A stretch of DNA of 64,000 bases from NCBI GenBank assembly GCA_013399875.1, contig VXAZ01003257.1:124210-188209 (forward strand). Reading direction: 5' to 3'. Shown here one piece after another: positions 39,437 through 53,085 of the stretch (within the stretch, counting starts at the first letter, position 1; each line of letters starts with the position of its first letter). The translations under genes and the position numbers were made by a program. The notes below the pieces were generated by a model. That model saw only the letters and a list, made by a program, of their open reading frames with translations. It was not told the origin of the DNA and did no database searches. Source of the DNA: Gymnorhina tibicen. Taxonomy: Eukaryota > Chordata > Aves > Passeriformes > Artamidae.

Positions 39437-41959
39437 ACTATGATTTATATCTGTTTTCTCTTTCAAGAACACATTTCATTCTAAAGCTACTGAAATGAAA
39501 CCATACATATGTTCCACATCTGTAACACAGGACTGTCTAATTTGGGAGTGAAAATTGATATTTCTACATCATGAAATATTATCAGAAACAACAGATTATG
39601 TAAAAATTCAATCTCTTTATCAGCTAAAGAGTGGAAGCAGTTTTCTCTATGGCTGATCTGTTCAGAAATTTATTTTAAATGTTGTTTCCTGATTCTCCTG
39701 CCTCAGTTCTCTTCCCTTAAAAAAAGACCATAAACCCTCTAAGATAAATAAACTTACTTTCTGTGCACTAATGGGTATATTGAATCCACACTGCCTGCTG
39801 TGTCACTTAATTTTCGAATCACTGAGCTTAAAAGTCATAACTGCCTAATATGTCAAAACCATTTCAGGGGAGTTTAATGCTCATGTATCTTGTATGTACC
39901 ATAATTCGAATGCCTCTTTGGGTTCTCTCCAAGTTATAAATACATAAGCTGAAATGTTATGAATTCCTAATGTGTAGTCCACTTCTTTTTTTTCAATAAG
40001 GTGTGAGACTTAAACCTAAATTTGAAAAATTTTCTTAAAATCTCAGTATCTGAAAAATCTTGTTCATTTTTCACCTGTGTTGTTCCTTTCTAAGAGGGAT
40101 TCTTGGGCTTTTGCTTGGTGCTCAAATCTCCTAAGTATAACTAGCTAAATGTAGTTTTCTCCTTTTCTCTTTATTATTTGCAAGATCTCCTGTTATGCTT
40201 AGACCTTCCCAAAATATTTCTGGCATTTATGATATCCTTGCTGAATTGAATTTGCTCTACAGGGTCCTGAAACCACAAGAACAGATTGCAGCTTCCCTCA
40301 CTTTTTTCCTTGAGGAACATATTGCATTAATTTAAAATTGGTTTACTCTCATCTTCTGAGCACAATAAATGGTATTGTTGTAAACCTATGAAGTTCTATA
40401 TCTGGAGAGCAAAATGAAATATTACATAGTGTAGTGTCTCTTCCTGTATGTCACAACAGCACATCAAACCAAGGATATCCAAGAACAACAGTGCATCTGT
40501 AAGTCAAAAGCTACTAAGCAGGGAAAGTAATTTCTCTCAGTAATGAGTCCAATGTAATTTATGAAATTATTGTCTCACTGCTTTGACAAAAGACAAAAAA
40601 GTTCAATTGCTATATACATGTATTTTCAAGTCAGGACAATTAATTAATCTAGCTTTCATTACAATCTAGATCACAGAGCCTTAAGGCAATAACTTCTGCA
40701 ATGGTCTCTCTCCCACATCCCTTAGGCAAACCATATTCTTTCCCAACTAACCAAAATGAATTAGATGTATCAAAATATCATTGCAGGCCAAGATTTGTAA
40801 AAGAATTGTAGTGGAGGAAAACAAAATATAGACCGGGTTGAATTCCGGAACATTTCTTCATGAAGAACAACCTTAGTCACATGAGTTGCAACATGTAACA
40901 TTCCTATACATCTTCAAGGATTTGTAAATTAGTGAGGCAAACTGGCGAGAAAATCCATGGGTTTTGAGTATCTCTACCATAAATAGCTTGATGGTAAAAT
41001 TCTCAAATGAGAATTTTGCATTTAACAAGATTGCTGTATTCAGGGAAAGTGCATAAGATCTTCAGTTTTACAGTTCAAATTAATTCTTGATAAAACTTCA
41101 AGTTTCAATATAGTAATTGCAGGTACCACATATGAGCATAATTTTCAATGTCTTTTGGAAGAGAACACATTTCAGGAAATATAGGACTTAAAGTACCAAA
41201 GTACTGCAGAGATGAAAAATTATCTATATCCTTTCCTGGCACAGGGAAGACACTTACAGGGAATACACTTATAAAGAGCTTTAAAAGTACATACCGCAGA
41301 TGATATTGCCTTAGCTTAGGCTTTACTGTATGTATTAACATTTGAAGAGCTATCAAGCTCCAAATATTACCATTATTATTATTATTTCATGAGGACAGGG
41401 CATACACTGATTTTTACTGCTAAGGCAGTTGTCTTCCCTGTCATTCTAGTCTCTTGAATTGCACAAAAACTTTCGATCTGTTAAACGACTCCATTTTATA
41501 TCACAGATTTGCCAAACTCTACAAGGACAAGGTCTGGTTGTTTTCCAAAGAAACCTGAATATCCTTTCAGAAAAACACATGGACAGATGGCCTTCTTCCC
41601 TGCTGATGTTACACTAGAATTCTGCTTGGAGGGAAATTCTGTCAACTTCCCTGAGTCATATTTTTACCTTATTTATTTTGAAATATTATATAATGTGGTA
41701 AAGTTCATTAATACATGTTATATTACTGTTCAATGTAATTTTATTGATACAGAATGTTTTATGTTTCTCTTTTTATTTTTGTGCGGAAAAAATAGCATGC
41801 AAAAATCTACCAAAGTAAAAAACTTAGAGGAACGGTATTTTATAGACACTTCTTAAACTATTTTCTTCAATTTAGTTCCCTTAGAACAAACAATGCCATC
41901 CCAAATACTTAGATGGTGCTGAAAAAAGGCACTCTCAAAATGGTTTTAGCAACTGCAAA

Positions 41960-42986
41960 TTGATGAAGGAGATCAGAGTAGCCAGAATGGATTTATGAAG
42001 AAGAAATGTCTGACCAAACTGACAGCCTTCTACAATAAAATGACTAACTCAGTGGAGGAGGAGAGAGCACTAGATGTTGTTTATCTTAAGGTTTTGACCC
42101 TGTCTCCCATGATATCCTCACAGACAAAATGATGGTCTACATAAAATGACAATTAAGTGGACTAAAAACTGCCTGTTAAACAGCTGCATTCAAAGTGTTG
42201 TGATCAGTGGCACGAAGCCCAGCTGGAAGCCAATCTGCTAGGGGGTGTACCTTAGGGATCTATACTGGGACCAACAGCATTTAATTCCTTCATTAGTGAC
42301 CTGGACAACAGCACAGAGTGCATCCTCAGAAACTTCATATGACATAATACAGAGAGGAGTGGTTGCTACATCTAATGGTTATGCTGCCATTCAGAGGTAC
42401 CTCAACAGGTTAAGGTCAAAAGTCTCCTGAGCTTCATTAGGAAGAGCATCACCAACAGGTCTACTTAGCCTTGGAAGAACCATCTGGACTTCTAGGACCA
42501 GTTCTAGGCTCTCCAATATGAGAGGGACGCCAGCCTACTGAAGAGAGCCTCAAAAATCATGAAAGAATTGGAGCATGTGTCGTAGGAAAAGATGCTGAAA
42601 GAACTTTACTGTTCAGCCTGGAGAACAGAAGCCTCGAAGCAAAGGGTCTTAATAATGTCTATAAATACCTGATAAAAGGGAGGAGGAAGACTGAGCAAGA
42701 GCCCTCTTTGTGATGCCTAGTGAGAAAAGAGGCAATTGGTGCAAACTGAGATAGAAGAAATTCCATCTAAATATAAGAAAAAAAAATTAGTCTGAGTGTG
42801 TTAAAGCACTGCAAGAGATTGCCCAGAGATTTTCTGGAGTCTCCACCCTTAGAAATATTCAAAACCTGACTGAGCAGCCTGCTCTAGCTGGCCCTGTTTT
42901 GAGCAGGGGAATTGGACTAGATGCCCAGCAGAGGTCCATTCTACCTGCAGTAAATATTCAACTAAATATTCAACTTGATTCTATGA
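41960..42986 (+). mobile_element. CR1 LINE, degraded reverse-transcriptase and 3' UTR copy
   Basis: The copy opens in the region equivalent to QHGFxKGKSCLTNL (here ccagaatggatttatgaag and tgtctgaccaaactgacag). It passes through gatgttgtttatcttaagg...ttttgaccctgtctcccatg, equivalent to the KAFDTVSH box, and gggatctatactgggacc...cattagtgacctgg, equivalent to GSILGP...FISDLD. Later come ttcagcctggagaacagaag and ggactagatgcccagcagaggtcc. It ends near ttgattctatgaa at 42976-42987. Many stops and gaps mark it as older than the copies at 27 and 33 kb. It is antisense to SGCZ. Confidence 0.88.
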
Positions 42987-44756
42987 ATAGAAACAAGTAT
43001 GGAGTGGTATTAAGTCTTGTTCCTTAAGTCCCCCACATGACTGTGGGGTCCCCCCACAAATAAAGCTGACAGCACTTTGTTTTCTCAGAAGTATATTGAT
43101 AAACACGGTGATGAAATCAATCTGGATCAAGGTGAATGTATGTATTTTTTCATGTATTTGTTCTTGTATAAAGACCTCCCTTTTCTTGAAACCTGGTATC
43201 TCACCACAACTCAGTAAGAACCTCTTTCAAAGCATAGCCTCAGAAACCTTTGTGATCTCCACGAGGGAAACATGAAGATAAGCTTTGTTCCAGAACTGCA
43301 TTAGAGACTCTTGGGTGGTATTTATCAGCGAAAAAAATGTCTGTGGATTAGACTGACATTTACAACTGCACCCAAAAAGAACATTCAGGTTGTTCTTAAA
43401 CTTTATAAGCTTCACAGAAACAGTCAGTAACCTATCTGGCATGCGTATTACTCAAAAACATTGTAGGGTAAAAAAGTCCTTTGACAAAACTTAAGTCTCC
43501 TTTTCTGAAGAATACAACAGCTTGATATTTCAGAATAGCATCATCTATATCATCATGCTGTCATCTAAATCAATTTACAAGTGTATGGTATGTATTAATG
43601 ATAATAAATTAACTAATATAAAAATATTAGTTTAGAGTAACAACCATTTGTTACAAAGCTTCTGGTTTGTAAATGTGCACCTTAATGCTATATCTGGTTC
43701 TTCCTGAAGAAGTTTATTTATTTACCAAAGACTTCTCTGAGATAGTTAATACTCATATTTTGTCACCAGCAAATACTCAGAAGATATTGCCCTGTAAATC
43801 AATTCTTCCTTGATTTTTCAAAATACCTTTGTCCCTTAGTTCCTTTCTTTCTGCAGGGTACAGTCTTGCTTCAAATCAAATAGTTCTACACACTGACTGA
43901 AGAAATATGTTACTGCTCTCACTAAGTGCGTCACCAAGAAGTACTAAAAAAACTTCTATGAACAATCATCCACTGGCATGGAAACTTCTACACACTAAGG
44001 CAAACTGCTATGTAATTTTTTGCATAAATTTCAGTATGGTATAAATAGAGGGATATTTCTGAAGTCCATGGATCAAACCATGCCAAATTAGTCCTGGCAG
44101 TAAATCTAAACAGGAAAATTGAGTAAACTAGAGTCTCTAAATCAGTACTGAGCAATCAGGTCTTTACAGGCTGTTATTAAAACTGATGGTGTACTAAGAT
44201 AGCGCCAACATATTTGTACCTACTAGATATTTTCAGTGCAGATATAAAGCACAGGATTGTGTCTTATGTATCTTTTTCAAAAGATATTTTAGAATTAGAA
44301 TACACAAATGCACTGTCCTTATTTAAATATACCCTGCTATTATAACATATGAAATCCAAGCCATATTACATAAACTTTGTGTTAGCAAAAAAGCTTATAC
44401 AGGCATTTGATGCAATTACATTTCCAGTGGGGAATCTGCAACAGATATTTATATGGGCTTTTACTCTTTCTGAGAAATCTATGATTTTTAAATACAAGAA
44501 AGGGAAAAAGGCAAAAAGACTGGAACCAAAACTGATATTAAGAAGAGTAAGGAAAGATAACGGGGTCTGAAAGACTGGCTACGTTCAGATTTTCTAACTT
44601 TTCTTTTTTTAAGCTAAATCCCCTACCCTGCATCTGGCAAGGAAATTGGTTTTTTGTCTCTTATTAACTTATTCACGTGCTGCTGATTTATAAGCAGTGA
44701 TAAGCCACCAAGAATTATCACAAGAGAAAGAACCAAAATTGAGGGACATCTAATAC

Positions 44757-44990
44757 CTCTCTGGGTAATCTATTGCAACATTTCACCACCCTTGTTGTAA
44801 AAAAATTTCTTCCTTATATTTAGTCTTAATCTACCCTCTTTATTTTAAAACCCCTTGTCCTATCATTACAAGCCCTACTAAAGTGTTTGTTCCCATCTTT
44901 CTTATAAGCCCCCTTCGATATTGAAAAGATGCAATATGGTCTCCCTGGAGCATTTTTTTCTCCATGCTGAACAACCCCAGATCTCAGCCT
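44757..44990 (-). mobile_element. CR1 LINE 3' region fragment
   Basis: In reverse orientation the blocks tctctgggtaatctattgc, caccacccttgttgtaaa, tcttaatctaccctcttt, aaaccccttgtcctatcat, ggtctccctggagc and tgctgaacaacccc match the CR1 segment between the ORF2 end and the 3' UTR. The terminal 3' end is missing, so the piece has lost both ends. It is in SGCZ sense orientation. Confidence 0.87.
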
Positions 44991-45933
44991 TAAATTATCA
45001 ATTGGTATGCCTATTAACTGCAATGTGATATTGATTTGACAATAGCAAAGGCTGAAAAGTCCCCTTGAAAGTCACGACCACAGGCAATCACCAACCATAA
45101 ACTTGGTTTCCATAGTAGCTGGACGATTTAAAGGTTGTTATGGCAAACATCTATAGTGACTCAGACTAACCTATATCATTAGGCAAAGGCTCCTGGTTAC
45201 AACTGCACTTTGGTGCAGCAGGTGAAATTTCATTGCAGCCTATTTTCAAGTTAAGAATTACCTTCGTGGAATTAAATATGAAAATATAAATTAAAAACAC
45301 AACTACTGATCTTTTAAAATATTAGGCTGATGAATACAAAGCATTTTGAGGTAACAGTGGGCTTTCAGGTTTTCAATTTTTAAACCTTTTCCTAAATAAA
45401 TCAGTTATATCACAGAGGTTGTCAAAGCATTGGATATTGGAGCTCTCAGCTACCTGATAGCTGAATTTTTAATCTCCACTCATAGAGACACATCTGGAAT
45501 TCATCAACAGAAGCATTTATTTAATATAAGTCATTAACAGAAATAATAATTGAAAATTTCAAGTGTTGGTATTACTTTCTGTAGTCTTTGGAATTAATAT
45601 GTGACTTCTGCATTGCATTGGTTGCACTGTGTCAAAGTTTTGATAAGGACCCAATTTATAGGGGAATCCCATTTTAAAGATTTTTAAATAATGACATTAG
45701 CTAAAAACATTTTAAAATTAAACCAGTGATTTGAAAGTACCTCTTTCTCATAGGAGCTAAATTAAATAGACTCATTTTGTTGTTGATTGAAGTGGAAATA
45801 TAATCAAGACTAAAATACATATCATATACAAAGAAATTTAGGGCTTCTCTTTCCCTTCTCTTCTAATACACTAACATGAGATAGCTAAGAAAGCACAAGG
45901 TCAACAGATTGAAAACTGTTATGTTGAAGTTTG

Positions 45934-46040
45934 GTTTTTTTTTGGGGGGGGGGGAANCTGTGTTGGGTTTTTTTTGGGGGGGGGGGAAGGATATGAGGGT
46001 GGGTGGGAAGAATGTTTCAAGTTGTTTTTTGGGGAAGGGG
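45934..46040 (+). repeat. T-run/G-run repeat with an ambiguous base and quadruplex potential
   Basis: Two units of a T run followed by eleven Gs (G11 at 45944-45954 and 45976-45986) repeat with a period of 32 bp. Then come gagggtgggtgggaag and ttttttggggaagggg. The single N of the window (45957) sits just after the first G run, which suggests a base-calling or polymerase problem. The G-rich strand is the template strand for SGCZ. Confidence 0.8.
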
Positions 46041-49000
46041 TTTATAAAGCAAATAATTGACCTAAGAGACTTAATAGGGATACACAGCAGTCTGCATAGT
46101 TTAACAAAGAATTAGAGATTATCATAAGGAAGCAGAACGCCTACTGCTACAATAAATATGGCTGCAAGAAAAGAAGAAAACAAGCTACCTAAATCTTCAT
46201 GTTACAAGGTATGAATCAGTCATTAGGTGACAGAAACTGGGAAGGCTGAAGGAGCATAATAAACATCACACACACTTCTGTCATCTGTTCTCGAGGTTCT
46301 CTGGACAAGTCTAGAGAAACAAAACTAGAACAGCAAATCAGTTACTAGGATAAACTAAAATGGTAATTGTTGTGCTCAAGGACATGCCATTTTTTGGGGC
46401 ATCTTCCCCCTAAAAAAAGTTTTTAAAAAAGAATTTATTTAATTTAAAACTACTTAACTTTAAAACTAATTTAACCTAGTCTTACATTTACAGAAATTAT
46501 CAATTTTTATTTACAAAATGAAATTAAGAAACAATTCTGATCTATTATGAAGTTAGGTCAAAATTTTGGTAGTTAACAGTAGTTTAACAATACGAGTTTG
46601 TATTTTGGCCAAAATCTGAGTCTTATCCCTTATTTCTTTTGTCCTCCACAGAAGTTTCCTTATTCTAAAATCCATGAGAAACGAGTCAGCAAATGTAAAA
46701 AAAGAATGGTTTAGCTATATACCACTACTTCCAAAAACAAAATACAGCCCCATAAATAAACAAAAAAACCCTCCACCAATGCCTCTTGAATACCAGGGCG
46801 GTTTGGTTTTTGGTTTGGGTTTTTTTCAAGATTTTTCTATTTTTCATTGCAAACTATAAAACAGATATGACTGAATAAAAATCAAATACTTTGAGGATAA
46901 ACTGGAAATAAACTTTTCTAATTCCTTTCTACTTGTGCATGCAAATATAGTCATAGGTAACTTCTGCAAGTTCTTACAAGTTAGAAAATTTAGCTGATCT
47001 TGCTAGCAAAATGAAACAGTAGCAAGAAATGTATTTCTAAGGAGTCTTAAAATGGTAGTATTTATATATGTCAGGATTTGTATTGAGACTGACAACATTT
47101 AAATATTTTCACTTTATATATTTAAACTGAATCCTGACTTTGTTCAAGTCAAATCAAGCTCCCAGGGACTTTTAAAAAAGCATGATTAGTTATTTTAGTC
47201 AAATTAGAAGAAAGCAAGTTTTTATTTGACAAGATTTTCAATGCACTTGTCTGCCCCACTGACAGTAACACCTCAGGCTTGGTACACATTTTCTAAGTCA
47301 TTGCTGTTCAAATTAGGTCCATTTGCTGGGCTATTTCAATTCAGTTAACGGCTCTCAGCTGGTGTAAAACTACTATCTCAAGGTTGGCATATTATTTCCT
47401 TTTCTTTTAATTGCCTTTTCAGTGTGTCCTAATGGGGTAGATAAGGGAGACATGAACAATGACTAGAATTTCCTGTAAGACTGCAGAGGCAGGAGCTTCT
47501 GAAAAGACATAATTTATGCAAGAGGACAATTGGACTGAGAGATACCTGAATTATGAGGAACGACCCCTCAGTACTATGGCTGTTGAGAGAGATGAGACAC
47601 TGCACAGATAAGTATTTTTCATGAAAATAACAACACGCCTATATCATAATTAAATATCTCAATTTATCATAAGAACCCTTATGGAAAATCTGTGATTTTT
47701 TTTTTAAGTAACCACTTAACTTCCTAACCTGAACCACAAAGGTAACTCACAAACATATAAATAAATTTAGATTGATAATTTCATTTCCCTTGCACTGTAC
47801 GCACTCTGAGGAATCAGACTTCTACTTCTGACATAGAATGAGTCTTCACATTTCAAAATACAAATGATATTGGAAATTTTGTGTCTGACATTGTTTCTGA
47901 TGGAAATGACTGAGCTGTTACTTCAGTCACACTCGCCTGCATATCACAATAAATTATGCTTCTTGCTGAGAAGAATAATGGGAAGAGAAAATTTCGCAGA
48001 CCCTGCCTTCTCATCTGGCTAAGGAGCAATATGCATACCTGAACTAAAAATTGGATCATTTTCAAAAAACATGAAAATATGCCAGCATTTAAAAAAATTC
48101 TAATGGTGGTGGTCCACTCTCTGCTCTACATTCCTCTAAAGGATGAGAGGTAAAGAGACTAACTCATTTAACATACTTCTTTACCTTTCAAACCAAGACT
48201 TGAAGCTACATCAGAAAGCAATATTAGTCAACTTCTACAATTACAAAAGGCAAAATAAAACTCAAAATCTTTTTCATTGTACAGAAGTTTTTCCTGAACC
48301 TGGCACAATCCATCCACTGCCAGGCAAGCCAGTCAAAGTTCTAACACTCTCTAATCACTATTTCTTAGCCATCCAAACTGGTTGGGAAAGTTCTTTTCAT
48401 TTCTTGCCATGCTTTAAAAGCATGAGAACCAGGTAGTATTTCCCCACGTATTCTGGAAATTCAAGAGGCGCCTGGAATCAAACTAATTATGAATGTTACA
48501 TAAAATTAGATAACTTTTTGAAATGGGATTTTTTTTTTTAATGAAAACCAGAAAAAAAAAATGCATCACCTTGGAAACCACAGTTCTCTTCAGTCACCTT
48601 GACCAAGATCAGAGACTTGAATATTAGTCTTGTACAACTCTACGTCTGTGATGAGGATCACTGTCTCCCACTTTTGCACACATGCAGAAGTACACACACA
48701 AGAGAATCAGAAATATTTAGATTAATTCTTGCAGAGGATCATGATTAATTCTCATGGAGGATAGAGAAAAAACAAACCGAAACCAAACCAAACATTTCAT
48801 AGAGGAAGGCAAGTCATAGGGTGCCTGGCTCCAGAAAGTCAGTGACACCTTCAGTTCCTCAGAACATGGTACACTTTGCATACTGTCTTTATGATCAAAC
48901 ATTATTCACTTTTCAAAGAAAAAAAGCAGGCCCTGTGAAAGTGTTATAGGATGTGATGCTGCATTCCTAATGCATTTTTGTAAGAAATATGATATTATGA

Positions 49001-49670
49001 TGCTATAAATACATTTGCTGAGAGTGAGAGCTTACTTGCATTATTTTGGAAGGAAATATCTGAGACAAGAAGGATGAGTTAAATCTTTCCTAGTTTTCCA
49101 TCTTACTTTGACAGAGCTACTGCTTACTTACATATTTCTAGTGTTAGTGATCCTGCCTCCAAAACATCTCAAAGGGCGAAGATATTTGCTAGAAAAAATT
49201 CACAATACAACTGCTTATCCTTCTTTCCCAGTCAGGAGAAATATCATCATGAGTTTCATCTTTTAATGGGGACATTGTATTAGTAGCCTCATTAGTAAAA
49301 CTGTTTAGTAAAGCAATAAAATAATGCCAGGCTCTACTCTTTACAGCTTCTGATTACAAAGCCATTATATCTCATGAGCAATTTATAGCTCATCAGTCTC
49401 AAAACACAAAGGAAATAAATTATAAGAGAAGGATGAGCGTAGAATGATGCCTACAAGCCTGATCTTCAAGAGAGGAAACAAAATAATATTTGTAATAATA
49501 ACAGAGGGGACTGAATATTAATGGGTAATCTCAGTGTGCTTGATATAGAGTACTCCATGCAGATAAGAATACTTCTGTGCTTTTTATTAATACCCTCATT
49601 GACTGATGTTCTTATTTGCTTACGTCATCTAACAGCACACACAATCACTTAAAGTATGTAGCTGATGACC
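46041..49670. other. Intron stretch without recognised features
   Basis: AT-rich with scattered A runs and T runs (for example near 47697 and 48531). Short frames only. Nothing is recognised before the MIR-like fragment. Confidence 0.6.
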
Positions 49671-49732
49671 TTCTGTGAGGTAGGGATGTGCTGTTAGCCC
49701 TGTTTTGCAGACAAGAAATTGAGGTGCAGAGA
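49671..49732 (-). mobile_element. MIR-like ancient SINE fragment
   Basis: The plus strand reads tgaggtagggatgtgctgtt, then agccctgttttgcagacaag, then aaattgaggtgcagaga. This aligns without large gaps to the reverse complement of the MIR consensus core as I recall it (CCCATTTTACAGATGAGGAA, ACTGAGGCACAGAGA). The element would therefore lie on the minus strand, in SGCZ orientation. MIR copies are rare in birds compared with mammals. Only about 60 bp are recognisable, with no tRNA-derived head and no tail. Confidence 0.6.
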
Positions 49733-51411
49733 CCATCTTGTCTGAAATGCTGGAGAGAGCTATGGACCTTTAGAAATACATAGTGGTCCTAGTTCTTCTT
49801 CTCCTAACTGTTGTACTCCATCATCAGACAAAACACGAATGGCATAAAGGTAATAAAACTAAATTCTAAGCATTCATGTCTTGCCTAGAAATGGTACCCT
49901 CTGGTCTCAAAAACAGTATGAAACATGAAGGCACTGGAGGGCAAGACATTCTTTGTAGATATCTTTTATCTTTAAAGGTTTATCTCAGTCTAAAAAAGGT
50001 TAATTTATTTACTGTTAAAGAGTCTTACCAAATATACCCTTCATTCTTGTGTTAAAGAGGTGGAAAACCAAAACATATAAAAAGTGAAGCACATAGTTGT
50101 TCAGTTTTCCAGCTTTCTACAATAATGATTTTGTTTTTTAACAACACATTTTCCTTAACTATTTTGACAATATCACAACCAGTTTAGAATGTCATTTATT
50201 TTTGTAAAAAAATTAAAACAAAGATGTAAAACATTGAATCACCAAAGATTATTCCAAGATGCAGAAAGAAGACTGAATAAAGGTAGAGGCCTAATAAACA
50301 TGTAAGTAGGCACATATAGCAAATTCTCAAGACACTGTGATCCTAAGACATTACAGTGATTTGTAAAATAAATTTTTAAACACATTTCCTAAACATACAC
50401 TAGATACTTGAAGATTCAAAAGTGACTGAATAAAAAAAAATTTAAAAAATTAAAAGGATAAAATCTTTTAGCAAGAAAAAGATGAACTGCAGAGGTACCT
50501 GTGAAATTTCTGAAAAACCATATGCGTAGCACGGAGTAGTGTGGATTCTAATTCTAAACAGATTCCCTGCCCACTAAAACTTAGTTAAAATACTTCATTT
50601 GTACAGGAAAGCGCAATAGGATCACAAGCAATAAGACTAGATATTTAAGGTCTAATATAATTAAGATATTTAAGAAACTAATGAACTTCTAAAGATGAAA
50701 ACAAAGAAAAAGGAGTTTTGTTCATTCTCAGGATAATGATTTCTCAGTTACATTTCTTACTTGTAGAAATTTCTGTAGAGATTGCTCAGTTTTACTTTAT
50801 TTGAATCGTAGGGATCTATCCAAATTGTCTGTGAGAGAGTGCATTTTCCAGATCACAGCTGAAGATATTAATTAAGCCTTCTGCCTAAACCCCCAGGCAG
50901 GCTGACAAAAGAGTAGGGCCTTTGGCTTCATTTTAAGGAAGGGAAGAAAAAGAAAGTGTTTAACTTGATTAGCAGAAGTGAGAAATTGGTTATACCTACA
51001 GCAGTGTGATCCAATTACAACAGACTTTTACAATGAAACTTGCAGTGCTGAGGACATAGCATTAAGAAATAGCATTAATACTATTTGTGTTTTTTGAGGT
51101 TATACTTCTGCATATTTCATCTTAGCTTTGCAGAAAGAAATCCAGCTTGCATGCTGCAAGACCAAACCATAACACATACCAAAGGACAGTATTTGGAGAG
51201 GATTAGGACAGGAATTACAGAAGTGCTCTTTTGATGAAAACTGAAATGCTAAATATTATGATATGGATCAGAGGAGATTTTGTTTTAAAGAGCTAGAATC
51301 TCATTAGAAAAGGACTCCAAGATGAAATTCTGAGGGACTATGCCCAGCAATTGGAAAATATGTCCTTCACCTGCATTTTGTCTTCAAGAACAAATGTTAA
51401 ACTGATCTATT

Positions 51412-51436
51412 AAAAAAACAAAACAAAACAAAACAA
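51412..51436. repeat. AAAAC simple repeat
   Basis: A run of adenines followed by four or five aaaac units. It is ordinary low-complexity DNA with no adjoining recognisable retroposon. Confidence 0.8.
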
Positions 51437-52795
51437 ATGAGTAATTAAAATGTTGGGGTTTTTTAAATTTTAAAATTATTATTAAATTACTATTCAAAAA
51501 CTATCAAAATCAAAAATGTGCAGAACATCAAAATAATCATAAAAATGCATCTGGGCTTTTCTACAGTTAAGGGAAACACTCCGAAGGCTTAATATTTTTA
51601 ATTATTTGATCTCAGAGTAATTTGTTTTAAGGGATAAGTGATTCAACAACAAAATTTTGTACATTAAGAGAAATTTGACCCAAACATGCAATTAAATGTG
51701 TCTCATCAATTCACACTGAAATTCACATAGAAAACCTCAGATGGGGTGAAGCAACTGTCTCTATGTACCTCATGAAGGATTTCATTACTGGGTTAGGAGA
51801 ACTGAAGGTCTTTGAACTCTTTTGCCTGGGCAGGGGGATTGATTCAGCCTAAAGCTGAGGTATGTGTTAGATTCCAATATCCACAGTGAAGGTTTAAATT
51901 GTGTTTATTTACTCACTTGTGTTCCAAGCCTGAACTTGGTTTATTCAGTGGAAGGGAATTAGGCAGGAAGGTTATATTATGCTGGTTGCATCTGCGACTC
52001 CTTTTCAATTATGCAGCACACCTTGTAATCTCAGCTCAACTGTCGTGCCCACCAGGTATCTGTAGTCTGTTTGTGCTTAGCTGGTTCCTGCGTAGAAACT
52101 GAGATACCTGGGGGATAAAGGGGTAATTGGTGCCCACCTGTTTCTCATTGCACTAAGATTCAGGAACATGTGTGAAATACAGAGTTCCTGAACTGGGCAC
52201 TGGATGGAGAGATCGAATAATATGGGTGTACATAGACACCATCTTCTGAATGTCAAACTCAAGGTCAAAACCAGATTTATGCCTGTCACTCTTACAAAAA
52301 TACACTCATGAAACAGATTTCTTAGTAGAATGCCTCCTGAATACTGATTTATGCTACTGGAATCACATATAAAGCATCTGCGCCATGCTCATCAGATGCT
52401 TCTTCCAATATTTTGATTGGCAATTACATCTAATTGCTGAAATCCACAGATAAAAACTCAGACCAATAAATACCTGCAAACCTTAGAAAGGTACAGAATA
52501 GCCATAAATACACAAATCCTAACACCAATTCTATTTTTAGTTAAATCAGTGTTTTTAATGCTCTTCTGACTCCAAAGAGAAACTGATAAATGCTTTAAAA
52601 TGCAGAGAGCAAAATATGGAGTTAAGAAAAAATGTGGTCTTCAGTTGGGAGAATATAAACCTGACTTCTTGCATACACTACTGACAATATTTCAGCTAAT
52701 AATTTCTGTGGTTTGTGTGTGAAAACTTTAGAAACATCTCAAGATATTGCTCTTCATTTAATAGGAGAAAAAAAATTGAGGAAATAAAAATCAAA

Positions 52796-53085
52796 GACTC
52801 ATCAAATGGTTTATGTCAGAAGGGACCTTAAAGATCATCTGGTTTCCAACTTCCATGGGCAGGGACACCTTCCACTAGACCAGGTTGCTCAAAGCCCCAT
52901 ACTACCTGGCCCTGAACACTTCCAGGGCCGTGGCATCCACAGCTTCTCTGGGCAACCTCTTCCATGCCTCACCACCCTCACAGTAAAGAATTTCTTTCTA
53001 ATATATGATCTAAATCTACCCTCTTTCTGTTTAAAGCCATTACCCTTTGTTCTATGTCCTAACTCAAAGGAACAGTAAGAGCCAC
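52796..53085 (-). mobile_element. CR1 LINE 3' end fragment, well preserved
   Basis: In reverse orientation: agaagggaccttaaagatc, tccatgggcagggacacct, ccactagaccaggttgctc, acagcttctctgggcaacc, tcaccaccctcacagtaaag and ttaaagccattaccctttg. This is the standard CR1 3' segment of about 290 bp. The terminal repeat is degraded (gactcatcaaatggtttatg). It is less diverged than most other tails here. The outer end near 53085 is approximate. Confidence 0.92.
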
